This document shows, piece by piece, positions 58,028-64,000 of a stretch of 64,000 bases of DNA. A model generated the notes under the pieces. It saw only the letters and a list, made by a program, of their open reading frames with translations. It did not search any database and was not told the DNA's origin. Location: assembly GCF_043557345.1 (NCBI RefSeq), contig NZ_JBIFFV010000002.1, positions 124,001-188,000 of the forward strand, written 5' to 3'. Source of the stretch: Sulfitobacter sp043557345 (lineage in GTDB: Bacteria > Pseudomonadota > Alphaproteobacteria > Rhodobacterales > Rhodobacteraceae). Position 1 is the stretch's first letter, and each line of letters opens with the position of its first letter. A program made the translations under genes and the position numbers.

Positions 58028-58597
58028 TTGACGGGGCAGACGATGGAACTGACGGGCCAGCTGCTGGTCGCGATGCCGGGCATGGGCGATCCGCGTTTCG
58101 CCCATTCGGTGATCTATCTTTCGGCGCATTCCGAACAGGGGGCGATGGGATTGATCGTGAACAAACCCGCCCCGGAACTGCGCCTGTCGGATGTGCTGGA
58201 TCAGCTGGTTGAAGACCCGCCGCCGCAGGCCAAATCGCTGGCCGTGCACTTCGGCGGGCCGGTCGAGACCGGGCGCGGCTTTGTGTTGCATTCGGACGAA
58301 TACCGATCGGCCATTGAGACGCTGCGCGTGGGCGATGGCATCGCCCTGACCACCACCCGCGACATCCTCGAAGACATCGCCACCGGCAAAGGCCCGGCGC
58401 AGGCGCAGTTGATGCTGGGCTATGCGGGCTGGGGGCCGGGGCAGTTGGAGGGCGAGATCGCCCAGAACGGATGGCTGACCTGCGAAGCCTCGCCCGAGGT
58501 GATTTTCGACCTGCCGGATGCCGAGAAATGGGGCGCGGCGCTCAAGTCACTGGGGATCGACCCTTTGGGGCTGTCGGCCTCAGCCGGGCACGCCTAA
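58028..58597 (+). CDS. YqgE/AlgH family protein (UPF0301)
   Basis: 189 residues from the TTG at 58028, chosen for the AGGAGGTG site; the ATG at 58043 is the alternative. Family signature: LTGQLLVAMPGMGDPRFAHSVIYL (ends only), GAMGLIVNKPAP (about 37-48), VHFGGPVETGRGFVLHS (about 75-91) and the late LMLGYAGWGPGQLEGEI. The function of this conserved bacterial family is not established. It is convergent with the Sua5/TsaC gene, overlapping by 4 bases. Confidence 0.93.
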   Translation: MTGQTMELTGQLLVAMPGMGDPRFAHSVIYLSAHSEQGAMGLIVNKPAPELRLSDVLDQLVEDPPPQAKSLAVHFGGPVETGRGFVLHSDEYRSAIETLRVGDGIALTTTRDILEDIATGKGPAQAQLMLGYAGWGPGQLEGEIAQNGWLTCEASPEVIFDLPDAEKWGAALKSLGIDPLGLSASAGHA

Positions 58598-59535
58598 CGC
58601 GGTGCTGCGGCGCGGGCCAATCGGTCATTGATCGCGCGGCCCAGCCCGTGATCGGGGATCGGGGCCACGGCAATGGTCTGGCCGGTCGCGTCCAACTGGT
58701 GCAGGTGGTCGAACAGTTTCGCCGCAGCCTCGGTCAGATCGCCGGAGGGGGAGAGGTTGAGGTCGCAGATCATCTCGCCAAACCCGAGCAGCACTTCACC
58801 CGGCCCCGCCGTTCGCGCATTCAGCCGCACCGCCGCGCCGGGCGCGTAATGCGAGGCGAGCTGCCCCGGCGCGATGATCTCGGCCCCATCGACAACCTCT
58901 AGCCTCTGGCCAAGCGCGGCCTCGATCGCCTCGCTCGGCAGACCGCCTGCGCGCAGCAGGGCAGGGCGGGGGCCGGTCAGGCCGATGATCGTGCTTTCCA
59001 ACCCAACGGGGCAGGCACCGTCGTCCAGCACCGCTGCGATCTTACCGTCGAGGCCCGCCCGCACATGATCCGCCGTGGTCGCGCTGATCTTGCCCGAGGG
59101 GTTGGCCGAGGGCGCGGCGACCGGCCCACCGAGCGCTTGCAAGACCTGCCGCATGGCGGGGTGGGCGGGCACCCGCACCGCAAGGCTCGGCAGCCCCGCC
59201 GCCACCAGCGACGACAGCCCGCTGTCCGGTTTCACCGGCAGGACCAGCGTCAGCGCGCCGGGCCAAAAAGCCTGCGCCAGCCGGTCGGCGTCCTCGGTCC
59301 ATTTCACGTAGCGTTTGGCGGTGTCGATATCCGGCAGATGCACGATCAGCGGGTTGAAACTGGGCCGCCCCTTGGCGGCGTAGATGCCCGCGACAGCCTC
59401 GCCATTGCGGGCATCCGCGCCAAGGCCATAGACCGTCTCGGTCGGCAGGGCGACGAGCGCGCCGTCTTGCAGCAGGCGCGCCGCGCGACTGATGCCTTGC
59501 GGCGTGGCGGTCAGGGTCTCGATCGGCTGGGTCAT
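58594..59535 (-). CDS. tsaC: L-threonylcarbamoyladenylate synthase (Sua5 type)
   Basis: 313 residues: an N-terminal YrdC domain (about 10-200; GALVALPTETVYGLGADA, KGRPSFNPLIVH, SLAVRVPAHPAM, SANPSGKISATTA) and a C-terminal SUA5 domain (about 215-313), joined by the SHYAPG linker. This two-domain form is Sua5 rather than short TsaC. It makes threonylcarbamoyl-AMP for the t6A37 tRNA modification, an essential function. Gene is divergent from the acyl-CoA dehydrogenase across 158 bases. Confidence 0.95.
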   Translation of the reverse strand: MTQPIETLTATPQGISRAARLLQDGALVALPTETVYGLGADARNGEAVAGIYAAKGRPSFNPLIVHLPDIDTAKRYVKWTEDADRLAQAFWPGALTLVLPVKPDSGLSSLVAAGLPSLAVRVPAHPAMRQVLQALGGPVAAPSANPSGKISATTADHVRAGLDGKIAAVLDDGACPVGLESTIIGLTGPRPALLRAGGLPSEAIEAALGQRLEVVDGAEIIAPGQLASHYAPGAAVRLNARTAGPGEVLLGFGEMICDLNLSPSGDLTEAAAKLFDHLHQLDATGQTIAVAPIPDHGLGRAINDRLARAAAPR

Positions 59536-59693
59536 CGGGTGTTTCGGCCTGTCGGATCATGCAGCATCCCGTGACGCCGCGTTTGGGTTGCGGGGGGCGG
59601 CCGGGCATTTCATGCTGGCGGCAACATAAACCAGCCTTTATCAGGGCCATGTCAGGCTTGCCAGAACAAGCGCGCCTTTCAGGAGGATATGAT

Positions 59694-61421
59694 ATGCCGT
59701 ACCGCGCCGCCGTGGATGACTACCGTTTTCTGATTGAGGACGTGTTGGATTTCGCAACGCTTCGCAACACCGAGCGTTTCGCTGAGGCCAGTGAAGACGT
59801 CACCGGCGCGATCCTGTCAGAGGCCGGACGGCTTTGCGATGACGTGTTGGCGCCGCTGCAACGGGGCGGGGATCTGCACCCTGCAAAGCTGGAGAACGGC
59901 GTCCTGCGCACCTCTCCCGGCTTTGCCGAAGGTTTCGCCGCGATTGCCGAGGGCGGCTGGATCGGCATGTCGGCGGACCCGGAATACGGCGGCATGGGCC
60001 TGCCGATGACCCTGACCAGCGCGGTCAACGAGATGATGAGCGGCGCTTGCCTGTCGCTGCAACTCGCCCCCCTGATGAGCCAAGGCCAGATCGAAGCGTT
60101 GGAGCACCACGCGAGCGACGCGATCAAGGAATTGTACCTGCCCAAGCTGATCTCGGGCGAATGGACCGGCACGATGAACCTGACCGAGCCGCAGGCAGGG
60201 TCGGACGTAGGCGCGCTCAGCAGCCGGGCAGAGGACAATGGCGACGGGACTTATGCGGTCTCTGGTCAGAAGATCTACATCTCTTGGGGCGACAATGATT
60301 TCGCGGGCAATGTCTGCCACCTTGTCCTAGCGCGCCTGCCGGGGGCGCCCGCGGGGACCAAGGGGATCAGCCTTTTCCTCGTGCCGAAGTTCATCCCTGA
60401 TGAGAATGGCGCGCCGGGCCAGCGCAATGGCGTGAATGTGGTCAGCCTTGAGCATAAGATGGGCCTGCACGGATCGCCCACCGCGGTCATGCAATATGAC
60501 AAGGCCACCGGCTGGCTGGTGGGCCGCGAAGGTGGCGGCATGGCGGCGATGTTCACCATGATGAACAACGCCCGCCTTGGTGTCGGCGAACAGGGCATCG
60601 GCGCGGCTGAAGGCGCCTATCAACTGGCGCTGGACTATGCGCTGGAGCGCAAGCAGGGCCGCTCTCCCGTTGAAGGCGGCACCGGCACCATCGTGGATCA
60701 CGCCGACGTGCGCCGGATGCTTCTGAGCATGAAGGCCGATATCTTTGCCTCCCGCGCGATCGCGCTGAGCTGTGCCTATGCCAGCGACATGGCGCGCGCC
60801 GGGCAGGGCGACGAATGGGCGGCCCGGGCGGCGTTCCTCACGCCAATCACCAAGGCATTCGGCACCGACGTGGGCATCGGCGTCGCCGAGATGGGCGTGC
60901 AGGTGCATGGCGGCATGGGCTTTATCGAAGAAACCGGCGCGGCGCAGTTCAGCCGCGACGTGCGTGTCACGGCGATCTACGAGGGCACCAACGGCATTCA
61001 GGCGATGGACCTTGTGGGCCGCAAGATGATGGACGGCGGAGAGGCGGCGAACCGGCTCTTGGATGAGATCGAAGCCCATGCGGAATCCGCCCGCGGCCCT
61101 TTCCCGCGCATGGCCGATGCGGTCTGGCAGGCCAGTGAGACCCTGCGCGAGGCGACCGAGTGGATGACCGCGCAGAAAGACATGAACGCGCGTTTCGCCG
61201 GTGCCGTGCCCTATCTGCGCGCCTTCGCCCGTGTGCTGGGCGGGCATCTGCATCTGCAAGCTGCCATGGCCGAGAAGGCCGCCGGCGCGGGCGATGCGCG
61301 GGCCAAGCTGGCGCGGTTCTATATCCAACGTCTCTTGCCCGAGCATCAGGGTCTGCTGGCCCATGCGCAGGCCGGGGCAGAAGACCTCTATGCGCTCGAT
61401 GTCGAAGACCTGAGAAGCTGA
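59694..61421 (+). CDS. Acyl-CoA dehydrogenase, DmdC-like long form
   Basis: 575 residues from the ATG at 59694 with a perfect AGGAGG site; an earlier start overlaps the divergent promoter. An N-terminal extension (MPYRAAVDDYRFLIEDVL) precedes the flavoprotein core: TMNLTEPQAGSDVGAL (about 161-176), KIYISWGDND, GVNVVSLEHKMGLHGSPT, and catalytic-loop YEGTNGIQAMDLVGRK near 428-443, where the Glu is the base in this subfamily. The C-terminal extension is also of the long type. Length and ends match DmdC, the methylmercaptopropionyl-CoA dehydrogenase of DMSP demethylation, but general fatty acyl-CoA substrates are possible. It overlaps the MBL gene by one base. Confidence 0.88.
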   Translation: MPYRAAVDDYRFLIEDVLDFATLRNTERFAEASEDVTGAILSEAGRLCDDVLAPLQRGGDLHPAKLENGVLRTSPGFAEGFAAIAEGGWIGMSADPEYGGMGLPMTLTSAVNEMMSGACLSLQLAPLMSQGQIEALEHHASDAIKELYLPKLISGEWTGTMNLTEPQAGSDVGALSSRAEDNGDGTYAVSGQKIYISWGDNDFAGNVCHLVLARLPGAPAGTKGISLFLVPKFIPDENGAPGQRNGVNVVSLEHKMGLHGSPTAVMQYDKATGWLVGREGGGMAAMFTMMNNARLGVGEQGIGAAEGAYQLALDYALERKQGRSPVEGGTGTIVDHADVRRMLLSMKADIFASRAIALSCAYASDMARAGQGDEWAARAAFLTPITKAFGTDVGIGVAEMGVQVHGGMGFIEETGAAQFSRDVRVTAIYEGTNGIQAMDLVGRKMMDGGEAANRLLDEIEAHAESARGPFPRMADAVWQASETLREATEWMTAQKDMNARFAGAVPYLRAFARVLGGHLHLQAAMAEKAAGAGDARAKLARFYIQRLLPEHQGLLAHAQAGAEDLYALDVEDLRS

Positions 61422-62497
61422 TGACAGAACAGGCCACCCTCTCCGCCGCTTCGCCAAAAACGCTCAAGGGGCTGCGCTATCCTTGGGAGGTGCCGCCCGC
61501 CGAGGGGGAGGCGATAGAGGTGGCGCCGGGGGTGCTTTGGTTCCGCCTGCCGCTGCCGATGAAGCTGGATCACGTCAATGTCTATGCCTTGGACGAGGGC
61601 GATAGCTGGACGGTGATCGACACGGGCTTCGCCTCGCGCCGGGCCAAGGAGATTTGGCGCGGGCTGATTGCAGGGCCGCTTGGCGGCAAGCCGATTGCGC
61701 GCGTGGTCGTCACCCATCACCACCCCGATCACATCGGCCTTGCCGGATGGTTGCAGAGCGAGTTCGGGGCGGAACTGGTCACCACGCGCACCGCGTGGTT
61801 GACCGCGCGGATGCTGACGCTCGATGTCCAAGAGGTGCCGGTCGCCGAAGCCCTTGCGTTCTACCGCAAGGCGGGGATGGCCTCGGCGCTCTATGACAAA
61901 CGCGCCAGCGAGCGGCCGTTCAATTTCGCCGATGTGGTGGCCCCGCTGCCGCTGGGGTTCACCCGCCTCCGGCAGGGCGATGTGATCCGCATGGGCGGGC
62001 GCGATTGGGAGGTGCATGTCGGCAATGGCCACGCCCCCGAACATGCGACCTTTTGGAGCCGCGACGACAATCTGGTGATCGCGGGGGATCAGATCCTCCC
62101 CTCAATCAGCCCCAATATCGGCGTCTACCCGACCGAGCCGATGGCCGACCCCATCGGCGAGTGGCTGGAGGCTTGCGAGCGTTTTCTGCCCTTGGCGCGA
62201 GAGGATCATCTGGTGCTGGGCGGCCACAAACTGCCATTCACCGGGCTGCCGACGCGGCTGAAACAGTTGATCGAAAACCACCACAGCGCCCTGCGCAGGC
62301 TTCTGGCCCATATCGACACGCCGAAATCGGCCTCGGAATGTTTCGCGCCGCTGTTCAAACGCAATATCGGTGAGGCGGAATATGGCCTCGCGCTGGTTGA
62401 AGCCGTCGCTCATCTGAGCCACCTTTACCAAGCCGGAGAGGCCACGCGCACCTTGCGCGCGGCGGATGGCGCATGGGTGTATCAGCGCAAGGGGTGA
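61421..62497 (+). CDS. MBL-fold metallo-hydrolase (LACTB2-like)
   Basis: 358 residues from the ATG at 61421, sharing its A with the dehydrogenase stop. The zinc motif is THHHPDHIGLAGWL (about 98-111; HxHxDH pattern), followed by VGNGHAPEHATFW and NLVIAGDQILPSISPN, with HLVLGGHKLPF for the last His. A winged-helix C-terminal domain (about 265-358) resembles that of LACTB2-type hydrolases. It likely acts on a thioester, lactone or RNA substrate; coupling to the dehydrogenase suggests a CoA-thioester or related catabolic step. Confidence 0.88.
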   Translation: MTEQATLSAASPKTLKGLRYPWEVPPAEGEAIEVAPGVLWFRLPLPMKLDHVNVYALDEGDSWTVIDTGFASRRAKEIWRGLIAGPLGGKPIARVVVTHHHPDHIGLAGWLQSEFGAELVTTRTAWLTARMLTLDVQEVPVAEALAFYRKAGMASALYDKRASERPFNFADVVAPLPLGFTRLRQGDVIRMGGRDWEVHVGNGHAPEHATFWSRDDNLVIAGDQILPSISPNIGVYPTEPMADPIGEWLEACERFLPLAREDHLVLGGHKLPFTGLPTRLKQLIENHHSALRRLLAHIDTPKSASECFAPLFKRNIGEAEYGLALVEAVAHLSHLYQAGEATRTLRAADGAWVYQRKG

Positions 62498-62500
62498 GCG

Positions 62501-62965
62501 ATGGGCGATGAGGTGAAGACGGCAGCCGAGGCCTATGAGGCTGCGGCATTACCGCGCATGCATGAGGTGCACACGGGCGCGGATCAGCCCAAGTCGGGCG
62601 ATCAACCCCTGCCCAAATCGGTGACCGGCAAGCCGGTTAAACAGAAATCCCCCGCCCAATGGGCCTATGAGCGGGTCGTGCTCTACCTCAAGAATTTCGA
62701 GGAAAAGCTCGACAACGATCATGAGGCGGCGATCGGCTTTGCCGGGGGCGACGCCGGGGTGCTGCGGATCGAAGGCATGGGGTATTTCGACCCCGATATC
62801 ATCACCTTCTACGGCGTCGATCCGGCAGGGGCGCGGGCGCAATTGGTGCAGCATGTGGGGCAGTTGAACGTGATGCTGCGGGCCTTGCCGAAAAAGGTGC
62901 CGGATGCCGCGCCGCAACGGATCGGCTTTCGCTTGGTCGCCGATCTGGAAGACGGCGAAAGCTGA
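62501..62965 (+). CDS. DUF6173-like protein
   Basis: 154 residues, beginning 3 bases after the MBL gene. A disordered N-terminus of about 45 residues (Pro/Lys/Gln rich) precedes a compact domain: PAQWAYERVVLYLKNFEEKL (about 51-70), DPDIITFYGVDPAGARAQLV (about 97-116) and PQRIGFRLVADLE. This looks like the DUF6173 family from memory; no function is known. It is probably cotranscribed with the dehydrogenase and MBL genes. Confidence 0.75.
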   Translation: MGDEVKTAAEAYEAAALPRMHEVHTGADQPKSGDQPLPKSVTGKPVKQKSPAQWAYERVVLYLKNFEEKLDNDHEAAIGFAGGDAGVLRIEGMGYFDPDIITFYGVDPAGARAQLVQHVGQLNVMLRALPKKVPDAAPQRIGFRLVADLEDGES

Positions 62966-63115
62966 GAGACTCTATAACGTGCGGGGGAGTGTAAGATTCC
63001 CCTTTAGCGCGTAGTTCCGCGCAAAGCTAGTATGGTTTTCTGCGCATGATCCCCCCGTGACAGGGTGATGCGAATAGGGTAATCAGCGCCAACAAATTGT
63101 CTTAGGGAGACGAAA

Positions 63116-63250
63116 ATGGCTGAACATGAACACGGCAGCATGAATTACGAAGCGCAGAAAAAGACCTTTGACGGGTTCATGACCTTCGTGACACGCAGCA
63201 CCGTCGTCATCCTCGTGATTCTTGTTCTGTTGGCAATCTTTGCCGGTTGA
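63116..63250 (+). CDS. aa3-type cytochrome c oxidase subunit IV (44 residues)
   Basis: The ATG at 63116 follows AGGGAGA. The peptide begins MAEHEHGSMNYEAQKKTFDG and continues with FMTFVTRSTVVILVILVLLA and IFAG. A short His/Glu-rich N-terminus with HGSM, then one transmembrane helix, is the hallmark of the bacterial aa3-type oxidase subunit IV known from Rhodobacter and Paracoccus. It packs against the oxidase core; its loss has little effect on activity in Paracoccus. No other oxidase subunit genes adjoin it. Confidence 0.88.
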   Translation: MAEHEHGSMNYEAQKKTFDGFMTFVTRSTVVILVILVLLAIFAG

Positions 63251-63283
63251 TCATGTCCTATCCCTGGGCGAGAGGGTAATGGT

Positions 63284-63892
63284 TTGAAGACTCTCTTGGC
63301 GTCGATTGCGCTAGTTGGCGTTCTGGCTGGCTGTTCGGTGGATCAAAGCCCCGATAGCCCGCCCGAGGTTGTGGCGCGTGCAGCCTACCGCGCGCCCGAG
63401 CCGCCGTCCCTCACATTGATGACCATGGTGAACAACCGCACCGGCAGCGGCGGCCATAGCGCGCTGATGGTGAATGGCTCGCAACGGGTGATCTTTGACC
63501 CCGCCGGATCGTTTCGGGATGCGCGGATGGCCGAGCGGGGCGATGTGCTCTACGGGGTGACGCCCGCGTGGTTGCAGGCCTATAAATCGGCTCATGCGCG
63601 CAGCACCTTTCATGTGGTCAGTCAGGAAATCCCCGTGAGCCCCGAGGTGGCCGAACGCGCGCTTGAACTGGTGACCGCCAATGGCGCGGTGCCCGGTGCC
63701 TTTTGCGCCAATGCCACCAGCGGCATTCTCAGCCAGTTGCCGGGGTTTCAAAGCGTCGGGTCGACCTTCTATCCCGTCAAGCTGCAAGAGCGGTTCGAGG
63801 CCCTGCCGGGCGTCACCACGACGAAATATTACGAAGACGATGAGGGCGATGTGATCGACGCCCTGCGCGCGGCGCAACTGGCCCGACAGTAG
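63284..63892 (+). CDS. Lipoprotein, possible permuted papain-fold hydrolase
   Basis: 202 residues from a TTG at 63284 (AGAGGG upstream). The signal peptide ends in a lipobox, VLAGC, with lipidated Cys at residue 17. The mature part contains GGHSALMVNG (about 56-65) with a His and, later, AFCANATSGIL (about 139-149) with a Cys. A His-first, Cys-later order resembles permuted NlpC/P60 (YaeF/YiiX-like) hydrolases, but this rests on pattern only. It would be anchored in the outer membrane, facing the periplasm. Confidence 0.75.
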   Translation: MKTLLASIALVGVLAGCSVDQSPDSPPEVVARAAYRAPEPPSLTLMTMVNNRTGSGGHSALMVNGSQRVIFDPAGSFRDARMAERGDVLYGVTPAWLQAYKSAHARSTFHVVSQEIPVSPEVAERALELVTANGAVPGAFCANATSGILSQLPGFQSVGSTFYPVKLQERFEALPGVTTTKYYEDDEGDVIDALRAAQLARQ

Positions 63893-63901
63893 CGCCCGCG
63901 C

Positions 63902-64000
63902 TTACCCCACCAGATAGAGCATTCCATAAAGCGCCGCGGCCCCTGACAGGATCGCGGCGAGGACGTTCTTGGTCACCAGCCCCACGCCCAATGTCACCGC
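63902..64000 (-). CDS. C-terminal end of a membrane protein (partial)
   Basis: The minus-strand frame enters from the right edge and runs 32 residues to TAA at 63904-63902, ending LAAILSGAAALYGMLYLVG. It is one hydrophobic helix preceded by a lysine-asparagine turn, the end of a polytopic membrane protein. An AzlD-like branched-chain amino-acid exporter subunit ends in a similar way, but identity cannot be decided from this fragment. Convergent with the lipoprotein gene. Confidence 0.5.
   Translation of the reverse strand, partial: AVTLGVGLVTKNVLAAILSGAAALYGMLYLVG

Noticed and set aside
1..64000. tRNA genes, CRISPR arrays, insertion sequences, integrases or phage genes
   Set aside because: None was seen on reading both strands; base composition and codon use are even across the window.

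Overview
The window is a GC-rich alphaproteobacterial chromosome segment, most like the Roseobacter group of the Rhodobacterales. Pointers are the tiny aa3-type cytochrome oxidase subunit IV protein, a plant-type glutamate-cysteine ligase, a CIO-type cytochrome bd pair followed by a DUF2474-like micro-ORF, a DmdC-sized acyl-CoA dehydrogenase, and a pyrB / degenerate pyrC arrangement. Genus cannot be decided from the sequence alone. No tRNA, rRNA, CRISPR array, insertion sequence or prophage was seen; coding density is high and most neighbours overlap by 1-4 bases.

Layout. 0-6 kb: the tail of an unknown gene, a 530-base non-coding stretch with a 22-base direct repeat and two hairpins, then a 1,704-residue exported multidomain surface protein (DUF11, GEVED and SdrD-B-like modules). 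5.9-13 kb: a complete siderophore-iron uptake locus (binding protein, two FecCD permeases, ATPase, TonB-dependent receptor, DUF2218-SIP ferric-siderophore reductase) with a 17-base palindrome in front of the receptor gene and a terminator-like hairpin between receptor and reductase. 13-17.7 kb: HtpX protease, a GntR/FCD regulator divergent from an amino-acid ABC binding protein and permease (no ATPase gene) plus a kynureninase-like PLP enzyme. 17.7-31.4 kb: a run of signalling genes (GAF-PAS kinase, CHASE kinase, PAS-LuxR regulator, FixL/FixJ-like pair, OmpR/HAMP-kinase pair) interleaved with an FAH-family enzyme, an alpha/beta hydrolase and a periplasmic HtrA protease. 31.5-34.1 kb: cytochrome bd oxidase cydAB plus a 36-residue partner. 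34-41.3 kb: quinone oxidoreductase, EamA exporter, orphan CoxG-like protein, YadGH-like ABC exporter, SppA-like peptidase, a 54-residue membrane protein with four cysteines, a Ca2+/Na+ exchanger and a pteridine-reductase-like SDR.

41.3-64 kb is mostly housekeeping: uvrC, pgsA-moaD-moaE, glyoxalase, an OmpA/BON-like envelope protein, divergent ubiA/rsmE only 12 bases apart, gshA, plsY, a dihydroorotase homologue that has lost its metal ligands, two small membrane proteins, pyrB, uracil-DNA glycosylase, LysE exporter, MoaB, a DsbD N-domain protein, YqgE, Sua5/TsaC, acyl-CoA dehydrogenase with an MBL hydrolase, a DUF6173-like protein, the aa3 oxidase subunit IV and a lipoprotein.

The points most worth following up are the degenerate dihydroorotase beside aspartate carbamoyltransferase with two membrane proteins between them, the ATPase-less amino-acid transporter linked to a kynureninase-like enzyme and a metal-ligand-free FCD regulator, the repeat-bearing region before the giant surface protein, and several micro-proteins that are easily missed.
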